Source: Petaurus breviceps papuanus (lineage: Eukaryota > Chordata > Mammalia > Diprotodontia > Petauridae). Taken from it: a DNA stretch of 64,000 nucleotides. Position 1 is the stretch's first letter, and each line of letters starts with the position of its first letter. The notes below the pieces were generated by a model. That model saw only the letters and a program-made list of their open reading frames with translations. It searched no databases and was not told the origin of the DNA. The position numbers and the translations under genes were made by a program. The DNA lies in contig JAMXIF010000045.1 in NCBI GenBank assembly GCA_028583685.1, positions 4,676,065 through 4,740,064 on the forward strand. The letters run 5' to 3'. This document shows positions 33,827 to 45,150 of the stretch, piece after piece.

Positions 33827-33989
33827 TTTATTTTTATTTTTTTTAAAGCAATTGGGGTTAAGTAACTTGCTCAAGGTTACACAGCAAGGCGTTTCTGGGT
33901 GGATGCTAAGTGTCTGACCAGATTCGATCCCCCAGGTCATCCGGACACTGGGGCTGGTGCTCTTACTCGTTGTGCTACCTGGCTGCTCG
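33827..33989 (-). mobile_element. Type B SINE
   Basis: AAAGCAATTGGGGTTAAGTA, CTTGCTCAAGGTTACACAGC, CAGATTCGATCCCCCAGGTC, ending GTGCTACCTGGCTGCTC. Flanked by the exact 13-bp duplication AAAAGCATTTTTA (33814-33826 and 33990-34002). Confidence 0.93.
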
Positions 33990-34002
33990 AAAAGCATTTT
34001 TA

Positions 34003-34540
34003 AAAGCCTTTAGGAAGAACATTAATATACACTGTTTTGCAAATAATGAGATTCATTTTATTAGCATAAAGTGACTTAGTATTTCTTAAATTTTAAGGGA
34101 TCATCTGTTAATACCTTGTAACAAATTGAACCAATATATTTTATGACAACAGTAAACTTCTTAATAGAGGTTTCCAGGAAACAAATTTATGAAAGTGACA
34201 AATGTGAAAACATTGAACAGGGATATAATAATCAAATTTTTCCACAAAAGAGAAGTGTTGTATCATTTCACAAGGCACTTAGAACTGAAAAAGAAAAAGT
34301 TCTAAATCAAAAAGTTGTAGTTAGGATATTTTTCAGGAATTTTAAATCTGAATTCAATATTATGGGAAAAAACATTAATAGTAAAATAGAATAGACTCAT
34401 TTTAGACATAGAAGGCAGTTTATATTATAGGTATATAGCAAATGAAGTGGTAAGTTTTTAATTTTTTATAAACAAAATATTATTGTACATATTTCATAGA
34501 ATCTTAAGTGATCTGTTGAGTAAATTTCAGTAGTGGCAAT
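34003..34540. other. Unassigned AT-rich stretch
   Basis: An 83-residue frame at 34143-34394 is lysine/asparagine-rich without motifs. No gene called. Confidence 0.45.
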
Positions 34541-34599
34541 CATTGGAAATTCAGTTTAACTGTTTTATCATTGAGAAAATTTTCACCAATCTCTTCTTT

Positions 34600-35675
34600 T
34601 TCCCCCCTTTCCTCCCCAGCCTAGTGAGCTGTGGCCACTTGGCCACATTGTGGCTATTTAGCCAATTCTTATTATTTTTAAGAAGTTATTTTCTTCAGTA
34701 TTTCCATGCCTCTTTTACAAAGTTGTTACTTCTCTTTTCAGCATTTTCTTGCTTTGCTCTCATTTCTTTTCCCAATTTTCCTCTACTGCTTATTTGATTT
34801 TTTAATTTGGAATTTTTATTTCTTTTTTTTACCTCTTCTAGGAATTTTCATTTAGCTTCTGTCCAATCTGGATTTTTCTTTGGCACTTTGCTTTTAGATC
34901 TTTACAAATCCTTATCTTCTGAGCTTGTCTTGAGGTTCTCTATTTCCATAAAAGTTTCTTTTTTTCATAGTAGATTTTTTATGGTCAAGTTCTTTTTCTT
35001 TCTTTTGTTCTTTGCCCAATTTTTCTAGCTAATAACTTGACTGTGGAATTTATGTTAGTGTTGGGCTCTGCTCACCTATGGGTGAGGCAGGCATGTCTGG
35101 CCTGAAATTCTATCTTTTATGAGCTTCTGCTGCTTTTGGTAGGTGACTGTAAGTTTTTGGTACTTCCACAGAAATGTGATCCAGTGCGATGTCCATTGAT
35201 TTCCCTCCTGGTGTGTGCTCTAGTCCTCTGCAGATAGTTACCCTGCTCCCTTGTGACTGTGATCACTCCTTTCCACTCTGTTACTGCAAATCAATGGTGT
35301 GTGTGACAGAGATGCAAATAGTAACCAACCCTATACCATTTCCTAGTACAGATGTGTCTTGAGATCTCTTTCTGATCACATGTTCATTTCCCTTTGGGAT
35401 TTGGATGCTCCCACAGGTGGCACACTGTAGACCACAACTGATGTTAAATCTGGTGTACTTTACTCTTACAGCCTCTACCCCAGTGTATGCAAATATCTCT
35501 TTCTATATTTCTAGACTGCCTGCTCTGGACTGGAAAACAAATGACTCACTATAATTTTTGTTGACTTTTTCACTTAAAATTTTGGTGGACACTATTTTTA
35601 GTTGTTTTAGAGAGGTGTGTTGGGAGAGTTCTGCATCCATGTTTATTTCACTCTGCCATCTTGACTCAGCCCCCA
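34600..35675 (-). mobile_element. L1/HAL1-type LINE, 5' leader and start of ORF1
   Basis: The right end GCCATCTTGACTCAGCCCCC is the antisense of an L1-type start (GGGGGCTGAGTCAAGATGGC). A GC-richer leader runs left to about 35040. Then come the antisense CTAGCTAATAACTTGACT and a T-rich coiled-coil ORF1 part (TTATTTTCTTCAGTATTTCC). The element is missing its 3' portion. Confidence 0.7.
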
Positions 35676-35949
35676 CATTAAATTTCTAAAACTAAATGTT
35701 TATTCAAAACTGAGTTACCTTTGGGAACCTAGCATCACTTCCACATTGTGATGAGGTCAAGTGTCACACTGAAAACCAGAAAGTATTAAAAAAAAAGCAT
35801 TAAAAAGAGTATCAAAAGCATTAAAAATACCTCAGAGTAAGGCCTTTATTTTGATAAGTAGATTCTCAATGGGAGATCTAAGGGAAAATGTGGTAAAGAA
35901 TAACATAAGATCTGAAGGTATGGATTAGTTTCAATCAATCCATAATTGT

Positions 35950-36150
35950 AGAAGAAACATAGGATTGGAAGATCATATATTTAGAGGAAATCTAGGGGGA
36001 AAGCCATTTTGCAGATGAAAAAACTGAGTCCCAAGAAGAATTTTACTTTCCCAAGCTTACACAGGTTAAAAACTATCAGAACTGAGATTGAAACTCTAGT
36101 CATTTGAATTTTAAAATAGTATTGTTTCCATTTTACCATACTGTCTCAGA
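35950..36150 (-). mobile_element. MIR-type SINE relic
   Basis: CATTTTGCAGATGAAAAAAC, TGAGTCCCAAGAAGAATTTT, GCTTACACAGGTTAAAAAC and CATTTTACCATACTGTCTC. Confidence 0.75.
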
Positions 36151-36319
36151 GTTATCAGTGTGGATAAGATTGGAAACCCATCAAAGCGATAGTCAATGGG
36201 GAATATGCAGAATGGGAACATGAGTAGATGCCATAGTGCATAAAATAATTTCTATTCAATTAGATTTTCTAATCAATAACTATAGAAAGCAATTTGTAGT
36301 CAGTAAAAAGTTCTATTCA

Positions 36320-36525
36320 ATAAGATTTGAACTCCAATGCTGATTTGGACATTTGCTAGCTGTACAATGAATATTGATCCACCTAATTTTTCAGTCTCAC
36401 TTTCTTCAGGTGTAAAAAGGGGGAAATTACAGTATTTAACTCTGCATTGTTATGAAGGTCATCAGTGATAATAAAAGTGTTTTTCAGACCTTAAATTCCT
36501 ACATAAATGTGAGCTACAAGTATTA
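36320..36525 (+). mobile_element. MIR-type SINE relic
   Basis: ATTTGAACTCCAATGCTGAT, GGACATTTGCTAGCTGTACA, then CAGGTGTAAAAAGGGGGAAA and AGACCTTAAATTCCTACATA keep MIR order from head to tail. Confidence 0.65.
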
Positions 36526-36529
36526 AGAC

Positions 36530-36930
36530 TCCAGTCATCAAGAGTTATTTGGGAATTCATTGTTTGCTTCAATGAGTTTGTTGGATAAACATAACAACAG
36601 CTCTTCATATCTGCAACTTGTAAAATGTTAACTAGGATTTGGGGAGTGTAGAAAGCATTCTAAAATAAACTATATATTCTTTATTTTCTTAGGCAGTGGA
36701 TATTGAGCATGATCTCATCATTGTATGATGTTTCTACAGACGGTCTATTCATGTAGTTATACCTGCAGATGGAGATGGCAGATGGTATAAGACATATGGT
36801 TGAAAGAGTACTGACTATCAAATGATTCAACATAAAAATGACATTAAAGAAGATGTATTATCATTTATTTTTCTACCGTACTCTGAGAACCACTGAGCAT
36901 TCACATCTGATTTGCAAATAAAACCTCCTA
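36530..36930. other. Unassigned stretch
   Basis: No gene or recognised repeat. Confidence 0.45.
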
Positions 36931-36934
36931 CATG

Positions 36935-37062
36935 GGTTTTCTTCTCCTATTAGATAGAGTGCAAGCATCCTGAGTGCAAGGACTGTCTCACGTATACATT
37001 ATTTCACCAGTATATGGCCCTATGTTTCACACATAGGAAGAGCTTAATCAATGGTTTCCTTT
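36935..37062 (+). mobile_element. L2 LINE 3' tail
   Basis: AGTGCAAGCATCCTGAGTGC, AAGGACTGTCTCACG and CACACATAGGAAGAGCTTAA then TCAATGGTT. Confidence 0.65.
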
Positions 37063-37064
37063 GA

Positions 37065-37246
37065 TAATAATGAAAGCTAGCATTTATGTAGTACTTAGTA
37101 TATTCCAGATGCTGTGGTAAGTGCTTTGCAATTATTAATTCATTTGATTCCCACAACAACCCTGAGAGGTAGGTGCTATTGTTATCCCTTTTATAGATAA
37201 AAAGGGATATAGAAAGGGAGGCAAATGGATGTTAAATGGCTTGCCT
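37065..37246 (-). mobile_element. MIR SINE, left part (split by a SINE)
   Basis: GCATTTATGTAGTACTTAGT, CCACAACAACCCTGAGAGGT, AGGTGCTATTGTTATCCC and GGCTTGCCTGGGTCACACAT, a well-preserved MIR read antisense. It resumes at 37473 on the far side of the insertion. Confidence 0.85.
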
Positions 37247-37260
37247 GGGTCACACATTTT

Positions 37261-37458
37261 TTTTTTTTTTGCCTTTTGGAAGGCAATTGGGGTTAAGTAA
37301 CTTGCCCAAGGTTACATGGCTAGTTGTGTGTGTGTGGGGGGGGGTGTGGGTGTGTATGTGGGTGTGTGTGGGTGTTAAGTGTCTGAGGCCAGAACCGAAC
37401 CCAGGTCCTCCTGACTGCATTGCCGGTGCTTTACTCACTGCACCACCTCACCTCCCCA
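37261..37458 (-). mobile_element. Type A/B SINE with internal (GT)n, inserted in MIR
   Basis: Poly-T, GGCAATTGGGGTTAAGTAAC, TTGCCCAAGGTTACATGGCT, a GT/GGGT-rich array at about 37326-37376, then GTCTGAGGCCAGAACCGAAC and CTGCACCACCTCACC. It is flanked by TGGGTCACACATTT (37247-37260 and 37459-37472), exact 14 bp, which is itself MIR sequence. Confidence 0.95.
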
Positions 37459-37472
37459 TGGGTCACACATTT

Positions 37473-37540
37473 ATTAAAAGTCTGAGAACTGATTTAAACT
37501 CACATCTTCTTGACAACAGACCCAACAATCTGTCATTTGT
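37473..37540 (-). mobile_element. MIR SINE, right part
   Basis: ATTAAAAGTCTGAGAACTGA, TTTAAACTCACATCTTCTTG and GACCCAACAATCTG complete the MIR head after the SINE. Confidence 0.8.
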
Positions 37541-37840
37541 GCCAACCAGCTGTCCTGTTTCTTTTGTGTTTGTTTTTTCATTTTAAACTTGAATACAACA
37601 TAAAAAAAGAAAGCATTACCCTTTGTGCAACAGAACATAAGAGAACATTCAAAATATAAAGCAATAAATTTTCATTTCAAGAAAACCTATATAATAAATA
37701 CTTCACATTGTTTTCAGAGCTGTCCATCTTTTCTTTACTTCCTTGTAGGTTTTATTTTGTCCCCTACTGTGTGCACTATTTACTTTGTTCTTTTTCCCTT
37801 TTATCCCCCCCCAACCCAAAGAAGGCTATAATTAAGCATG

Positions 37841-37902
37841 TATAGATAGATAGATAGATAGATAGATAGATGGATGGATAGATGGATAGATGGATAGATA
37901 GA
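37841..37902. repeat. (TAGA)n microsatellite
   Basis: TAGA units with interspersed TGGA units. Confidence 0.95.
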
Positions 37903-38059
37903 TAAATTGGTGTGTGTATATATATACAAATACACAGATATACACATTCACATATGTGTTAATACATATAGACATGCATATACTTACATGTACATACATA
38001 TATCTCTATAATTATACACATATACATTCATACTATACTTGTTTGTTCTCTATTTCTCT

Positions 38060-40205
38060 GAAGGTGGATAACATCTTCCTTCATAAGTCCAAGTCACAGC
38101 AATATTCCAACCTTATACTATCTAGTTATTTTAAATAGTCTAAAACAATATTGATTAATATGGCTGGAGTATTATGTAGTTTTCCTATTTTTCTTTTTTG
38201 ATTAAATCTATTTTAGCTTTAACTTTGTCTGAGATCGTGATTACTACCCTTGCTTTTTTTCCTAAGAAATTGTACCCCTTATCTTTATTTTATATTTGTA
38301 TGTATTTCTTATTTCTTATCCCTCCTGACTCCTCTACTTTACTTCTACCTGCTACTTTGCCCTCCTATTCCTTGACTTACCCCACCTCTAAGGATCCCTC
38401 CCTTAACCTCTCCCCCTCCACCATTTCCCCTGCCCTTCTGTTTCTATCTGAATTTAAGAAGACTTTTATAGCCTTCCAAATATATATGTCATTCCCTCTT
38501 TATCCCATTCACATTTATCTAGACACCTTCTTTGTAACCCTTCTTCTATTTCCTTACCCTCTTATTTCTTTATAAATTTAGAAGATGTTTTATTTCCTTT
38601 TAAATGTATATATTGTTCTGTCTTTATTCCAGATCTGGTGTGAGTAGGGTTCCCTCTAAATATCCCTCCCTCTTCCCTAGCCTTTCATTTCTTTCTGAAT
38701 TTAGACACATGCATATGTACACATATATATTTGTATGTAGATGTATTGTTCCCTTTTTGCCTATTCCTGATGAGAGTAGGGTTCCAGAACAGTCCTCTTC
38801 CCCATCTAATTCCTCCATGTCAGTTCTTCCTCTCATACCTCATTTGTATAAGATAATTACCCTTTTTACCTTTTCCTAGATGGTATTATTTTTTAGGATC
38901 ACATCATACACAGCTCAACCACAATCTTTCTTTTGAACTACTAAATTACTAATTACAACCTTAGACATACAATTTACATTTCCTCATACAAAAAGTATAA
39001 TCTGTCCTTATTGAGTCCCTTGTAATTAGTCTTTGATGCTTACCTTATATTTATCTTGGATCTTGTAACCCAAATTTTCTAATAAGTTCAGGTCTTTTTG
39101 CAGTAAAATCCTGAAATTCGGGCAATTCATTGAAGGACCATTTTTTTTCTCATTCAGGATTATGCTTAACTTTGCTGACTATGATATGTTCAGTGTAACC
39201 CCAGTTCTGCTTTTTGATATGTAGTGTTCCATAACCGATGGTCTTTTAGTTTAGCTGCTGCTAGGTTTTATGTGATTCTGACTGTGGCACTGACATATTT
39301 GAATAGCCCAATTCTAATTCTCAAGAAGTTGTTTTCTTCCTTCAGATTTTGCATCTCCTTTTCTAGTTGGTTAACTTTCTTTTCAACATCTTCTTTTTCT
39401 TGGATTGTTCCTTTTTTATTTTTTATCTCAATCTCATTTGATTTTTAAAGTCTTTTTTAAGTTCTTATATGAATTCTTTTTAAGCAAGTGACCATTTGAC
39501 ATTACTCTTTGGGGTAGAAGAGGGATTTTTTTTGTCTACTTGTTTGTTTTTGCTTTCAGTATCCTACTCTGAAGCTAGACCTGGTCTTCTCTATTCTCAT
39601 AATAACTTTTTGTGGGTGCATTTTTTAAAATTGCCGGATCTTTTTATAAAAATTGCAACTTGTTGTGAACCTGTAGTCCTAGGATATGAGGCATGGTGCC
39701 TCTGGCCTAGGTTCCCCCTTTTGTTCTCCCCTCTGTCCTGGAGCTAAAACCAAGAATGCCATTCTCCAGTAAGTGTTCTCATACAGTGTAGTTCCCACTC
39801 CACCCCCAACTTCTACACTCCCAGGGTCAGTTCTACTTCTTTCTTGCCTAGGGCTGCATGTGGGCAGCACAACTGGACCTGGTGTCCCTTAACAGCAGAA
39901 GTTCCCTCAATCTTCCCAGGCTCTTCTATGTGCCTGGGGCCAAGGCTGCCTCCCATGCCAACTATCCCCAGGGCCTGCTTCTTGCTGTTTCAGTAGAACT
40001 ATCCTGGATTTTTTACCCTTGGCAGGTACCAAAGCATAATCCTGGTATTTTTCTTCTGTTCTCCTCCTTGAGGACTACTGTTCTGCCCCAACTCTCCTTT
40101 ATTTTTACCTCTTCATTTGCACTGAGGCACTGTTTTGTCTTGTTTTTGGAGGAAATCTGGAGATCTTGAAATTTCTCATTTACTCCACCATCTTCCCAGA
40201 ATCCT
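38060..40205 (-). mobile_element. L1/HAL1-type LINE relic with 5' leader
   Basis: The right end TTACTCCACCATCTTCCCAG is the antisense of an L1-type 5' start. The GC-rich leader spans about 39650-40200. The antisense ORF1 coiled coil is about 39330-39480, and GCTGCTGCTAGGTTTTATGT then GTGATTCTGACTGTGGC (39255-39290) is the antisense of the ORF1 R-x-T-x-D-L-A-A region. The pyrimidine-rich left third is the 3' flank. Subfamily differs from the 27.7 kb element. Confidence 0.65.
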
Positions 40206-41335
40206 CTCTCAGCTGCCCTATTTATTCCTTCACTTATTCATTTGTTCTGATCCCATCAATGATCATGGAGTTTGCTTTCTGGAAAAAGTCCCTGATATGA
40301 ATTGCTTTGGACTCATTTGCATCATAAAGTTCTAGGGGATCTGTGTGTCGACCCACCTCTTTTCTTTGACTAAAAATACATAACTGATTTTTCCTAAAAC
40401 TGATATGCATGGATGATTTTTTACATGCTATAAGTGTATACTTAAATGTTCACTTCCTCTCACATCTCATCCCCAGAGTCACTCTTTTCTCTCCATAGGT
40501 GATGACTATCTCCTATGTTTCTCAGTGTCTGAGTTCTGCCACAGAGCATCGAGGGCAAACTACAAGAGATTCAGGAGAATTCTCTGCAAGAGAATTACTA
40601 GTACAAAGCCAAAGTAAGTGTAAAGAAAAAAAAGGAAAGAAAACATATTAAGGATGGTGATGTCAGTGTTTTACACAATGCAAGATGATAAAGCAAATCC
40701 AGGCATCAGAACAAAGGGGCTAATATTGAGTGAAGTTAATTAACCAAGTTAATGTAGTAATGGACTGATGGAAAGAAGAGAATTGCCATGTACCAGATAA
40801 AAGAGAATAATTAAGAGCAGAAATTATTCTCTGCTAATCTCAACCTGCTCTCTCTATTCATGCAATATTCCTTCTTACCTTCTTTTTTTATTTTTGCTGT
40901 TTCTTATGATTCTTATTTTTCTTCTGTGTTTTCTGGTTTCTATTTAGTGACAGGTTTCAATTTGTTTGTTTATTTTTAAATAAATCCTCAGAGTCCTCTT
41001 TTCTCTAGGTCAGTGAACTGATAAGCTACAGTTCATTGAACAGAATCCTGGCACTTATTCTTTCTCAGTTTTTTTTAATATGTCTAATATTTCTGCCATC
41101 AAAGATCCTAATTCATTCTTCCTCCCTTCCTTTCTATACCATCCTCCTTCCTTCTATTCTTCCCTTCTTTCCATCCTTCTTTTACCCCCTTCCTTCTTCC
41201 TTTTCATGCCTCTGCTCTCCTCCTTTCCTTTCTTTCTATTATTCCAGAGAACTAAGACATTTGAAATCTAGTCTTTTCAAATTATCCTTTTAACTGAAAT
41301 ATTTTGCTCATTTTTAGAAGAAAAAAGTGGTTGTT
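40206..41335. other. Unassigned stretch
   Basis: No gene. Contains a pyrimidine-rich TCCTTCC patch (41125-41235). Confidence 0.45.
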
Positions 41336-41339
41336 TTTC

Positions 41340-41480
41340 ATGTTTGTTTAGCAGATTATGTGCCTACTATGTTTAATGTATTGTGCTAGGAACTAGGGAA
41401 GAAAGAGAATTGAATCACTATGTGCAAAGAAGCTACAATCAATCCAATAGGAATGATTATTTGAACATAAAAACTACAAT
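41340..41480 (-). mobile_element. L2 LINE 3' end fragment
   Basis: TGTTTAGCAGATTATGTGCC, TACTATGTTTAATGTATTGT and GCTAGGAACTAGGGAAG are the antisense L2 tail. Confidence 0.6.
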
Positions 41481-42588
41481 TCTTAGTAGAAAATTAATGA
41501 ATAAGTTAAGTACAAAGTGTTTTGAGACCAGATGATGATAAGATAAACTCTATCTACAGTCATGTCTTTAATGAATTAGATTAGGGGTGGATGGATATGA
41601 TTATGGATGAATTAGAATTGATTCTATACATGGAGTACAATCAGAGATTATCAACATTCTAATTCCTTCTGACCAGTTTAGATATTTATTATCTCTATTT
41701 CTTCTTTTTATTCATTTCTAAATGCTTTGCAATCTGGTTTCCAACCTTACTCAGATGAAGACCATGACCTCCATAATTACCAAAGATCTCTCAATTGCCA
41801 AATGAAATAACACTTTCTCAGTCATCATACTTCATAACCTCTACAACCTTCAATCACCCAATCCTCCTGTTTTTTCTCTGTATCCTTCTCTTTCTCTGTC
41901 TCTCTCTGTTTCTTTTTTCTCTCTGTCTCTCTCCCTCCCTCCCAATGATATAATTATCATCATTACTCCTGTGACCCTTGTCCCACCTATATGAAATCTT
42001 CCTCTCTCTCTCCTGAGTTCCTTTTTCACTTAACCAACAGCTTATTAGACATTTCCTACTGGCTATCCTACAGGATTCTTATGCTCAAGATGTCTTTTGC
42101 AGAATTCATTCCTTTCCCATTAACAAAATTCACACACGTTTATGAACACATGCATGCACACACACACACTGTTACCATCCAAATCCTCACCATATTTCAA
42201 CCACCCAAGTTCCAAACCCTGGAAGACTCCATAACTTTTACTTCTTCCTCATGCCCCCAAATCTTGCCAACTAACAAATCTTGTTTATTCTATTTCCATT
42301 AAATCTTTCATACCCACCTAATTCTTTCTGCTCCCACACCACCTCCTTAATTCAGGTGCCCTTTGCCTGGACTAATGAAATGACAATTAATTGATTCATT
42401 TGCCCCAAATCTCTCTCCTCCCAAATTCATCCTCTACTCTGTTGCCAAATTGATATTACTGAAATGCAGGTTTGTCCATGTCATATCTTTATTGAAAAAG
42501 CTTCAGATGCTTATAATTTCCCAGTGTCTGTTTCTAAGATGCAAAATGAGGCTACACTATACAATACATGGTGTACCTTATAGGTATA

Positions 42589-43132
42589 TGTAGCAGCAAT
42601 CACCCCAGCATCCCCAGGGTGGCTGCCAAACAGGTCCTTAGATCTGCTTTTCAAAAGGAAAGCAACTCAGAATGGATTAACAATCTTGCTTTAATCAATC
42701 AAACATATAATTTACCTAGTTCAGGGGGAAAGGTCAGCATCCTGAACTTCGGACTATACAGACAGGTCACAAGCAGAAGTTATAAGGCAGAGAAACATTT
42801 CAGCAGACAGGCCTCCAACTGTCCAACCATTACATCCATATCTACTCAGTTACCAGAGAGGGAAGCATCAGTATCTGGGTTTTTCAAAGCTAGTCTCATC
42901 TGGTCAAATCACACAACACTTCTCAAAGTGAGTCCCAAAACAAAGCCTTATATCAAGGTTTATATAGCTTTCTCCAAGGTCAGAGAATGTGACAACCCTG
43001 TTGACCCCACTGCCCAATCACAAAGTATCTCCTGAAAAACAAGCCTCCCACCACAGGCTCCAGGTGCACTTAAGCCTATCAAAGGGCCTAGGGGCAGGGA
43101 AGATCTTAAATTTCCATTCCATTCCTATAACA
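42589..43132 (-). mobile_element. Solo ERV LTR, copy 1
   Basis: About 544 bp with TGTAGCAG and ATAACA outer ends as read on the plus strand. The element itself is on the minus strand: its U3 (with a TATATAA box near 42960) lies at the right and its ATTAAAG-type polyadenylation signal near 42690 toward the left. It is flanked by GTATA (42584-42588) and GTACA (43133-43137), a 5-bp duplication with one difference. No internal region remains. It interrupts an L2. It looks like the most diverged of the three closely related copies. Confidence 0.88.
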
Positions 43133-43566
43133 GTACAACAGTTGGAAAATAAATAAATCATTTCATTGTAAGATGCAGAATGTTCCTCCCCTGCCACAAT
43201 AACAACAATAACAAATAAATTTGAGACCTGGATAAAATGAATGCTTCTCTGTCTGGTAATCACAATCTGTCTACAACTTGCATTTGCAAACTTAGGATCT
43301 ATTACCCTCTTTCATACTAGCCAAACTAGCCTTTTTTTAGACTGCCCATCAGATGTAAAATTCTACTTCCAGTCCCTCTGTCCCATGCTTTGAAAGAACT
43401 TTGTTATCCCTCCCTATATAGAAACCCTAGATTCCTTCAAAGCTTATCTCAGTGCTGCCTCCCCCAGGATGTTTTGGCTTCTATTTTCTGGTTCCTATCC
43501 CACTTACACCTTCCACATACAAGGTATTTACTTTTCATTTGTTTTACATTTACTTGTATGTGCATA

Positions 43567-43815
43567 AAGGTAGCTAGGTAGTGTAGTGGAGAATGCTCTG
43601 GGCCTGGAATCAGGAAAACCTGGATTCAAATTCTGTCTCAGACATTTACTAGCTCTATGACCCTGGGCAAGTCATTTAACCTTGTTTACCTCAGTTTCGT
43701 CATGTGTAAAATGAATTGGAGAAGGAAATGGCAAACTACTCCAGTGTCTTTGCCAGAAAAGTGCCCAAATGGGATCGTGAAGAGTAAAGAATGACTGGAA
43801 GGACTGAACAACATG
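43567..43815 (+). mobile_element. Type C SINE (MAR1-like), near full length
   Basis: AGGTAGCTAGGTAGTGTAGT, AATCAGGAAAACCTGGATTC, GACCCTGGGCAAGTCATTTA, GGAGAAGGAAATGGCAAACT, then GATCGTGAAGAGTAAAGAAT and GACTGAACAACA. It is inserted in the tail of the long L2. Confidence 0.92.
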
Positions 43816-44099
43816 TACACCTGTTGTTTTACCTGATTGGATTCCATAATGAACAAAACTTTTACTATTATCTCCCTATTTCCAGTACCTTTAACAATAA
43901 CTAACACACAATAAATGCCTAATAAAGTATTGTTAATAAAAATTAATAATGACATTTTGAAAATTAACAAAATTTCCTCTTTCCTAGGTCCATACTAGTT
44001 CACCATAGTAGTTTGTATTTATTTAAACAAATAGCTTGAAGGATATGATTGAAATGGCTACTTATTTACCATTTACTACTTTTATCTAAGTGGCCAAAT

Positions 44100-44255
44100 C
44101 CATGCTGTACCTAAGAATATTGCTTTAGTATCAGTTACCTTGGTTAAGTCACTTACCTTGCCTGCATCTCAGTTGCTTTATCTGTAAAATGTGGATGCTA
44201 CTAGGTGATTTGTAATATCTCTTACAGATCTAATATCATATGATTCTATAAGTCC
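44100..44255 (+). mobile_element. MIR-type SINE, marsupial variant end
   Basis: GGTTAAGTCACTTACCTTGC, TCAGTTGCTTTATCTGTAAA, CTACTAGGTGATTTGTAATA and GATCTAATATCATATGATTC. Confidence 0.75.
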
Positions 44256-44384
44256 AAGTTCTCCTGAACATATAACAATCAAAATAACCTAAATAACAGT
44301 CCCCTATATTGAAATGACCCAATTGAATTCATATCATCAGTTTGGAATATGCCACATGTATATAGAGTAACAATAACTAATAAT

Positions 44385-44632
44385 GACAAGTGCATTTATG
44401 TAGTACTTAAAGGTTGACAAAACACCTTATAAATATTCTAATTTTATATTTCCAATAATACTAGAAAATCAGTCTTCTTGTCATCCCCATTTTATAGGTG
44501 AGGATGACAGCAGTTCAGTGACTTGCATGGGATCACACATCCAATAATTGTCTAAGGCAAGATTTGAACTTGGGGCTTCCTAATTTAAGGTCTAGTGCTT
44601 TTTCCCACTATACCTCCTAACTGCCTCAGAGT
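44385..44632 (-). mobile_element. MIR-type SINE
   Basis: GTGCATTTATGTAGTACTTA, CCCCATTTTATAGGTGAGGA, GTGACTTGCATGGGATCACA and AGATTTGAACTTGGGGCTTC read antisense from tail to head. Confidence 0.82.
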
Positions 44633-44684
44633 ACATTGGTTTCTTTTGATAGTATAGAATAGAGAAGAGGCAAAGGAAAAATCA

Positions 44685-44885
44685 CCTAAGCAGCCTATAA
44701 GAAAAGTGCAGTGAAAAAGAGAGACATATTTGGTGACAGAAGAGATAGGTTGAAATCCTTGGTCTTCCAATTACCCTTTATATTACCATAAGAATGTAAT
44801 TTTATTTCTCTGAATTTAATCTTTAAAATGATGGGGTTTGACTATATGATCTCTAAGGTACACTCCAAGTCTAAATCTGTGTTAT
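44685..44885 (+). mobile_element. MIR-type SINE, marsupial variant end
   Basis: ATTTCTCTGAATTTAATCTT, AAAATGATGGGGTTTGACTA, TATGATCTCTAAGGTACACT and AAGTCTAAATCTGTGTTA. Confidence 0.75.
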
Positions 44886-44929
44886 TGATTTGTTCTAAAT
44901 AATAACTACCATAGCAGTTAGTGTGACAT

Positions 44930-45150
44930 TAATGGAAACAGAGCTGGCTTTGGAGCCAATGAACACCTGAACTCAGGTACTGCCACAAAAGCATACTGGC
45001 TAGGCGACTATAAGCAAATCAGTAAATTTCTCTGTAGTCTACTTAAATCTTTAAGACTATATCTTTCAGAGAAAGGACTGATAAGCATTTGTAAAAGGAT
45101 TTTCCTTACCTGACAGTTCCGTACACTAGTGAAATCACAGGGCCATAAAC
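44930..45150 (+). mobile_element. MIR/MAR-type SINE relic
   Basis: GCTTTGGAGCCAATGAACAC, CTGAACTCAGGTACTGCC, AAGCAAATCAGTAAATTTC, then a distinct end GGACTGATAAGCATTTG and CACTAGTGAAATCACAGGG seen in a marsupial SINE subtype as I remember it. Confidence 0.65.

Larger units (their letters stand above)
41690..43935 (+). mobile_element. Long L2 LINE relic, split twice
   Basis: L2 order is kept across two insertions. CTCTACTCTGTTGCCAAATT and GGTTTGTCCATGTCATATC (42432-42485) come first. After the LTR at 42589-43132 come CTAGCCAAACTAGCC (43318) and TTCCTTCAAAGCTTATCTCA (43431). After the type C SINE at 43567-43815 comes the tail with CACACAATAAATGCCTAATA (43903). It is the longest L2 in the window. 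Confidence 0.75.

Noticed and set aside
37841-37902. Regularly spaced TAGA/TGGA units as a CRISPR-like or regulatory array
   Set aside because: Simple tetranucleotide microsatellite with no spacers.
38198-38575. 125-residue hydrophobic frame suggesting a membrane protein
   Set aside because: It is the pyrimidine-rich antisense of an L1/HAL1 3' flank. T-rich DNA gives Leu/Phe/Ser/Pro-rich frames on this strand.
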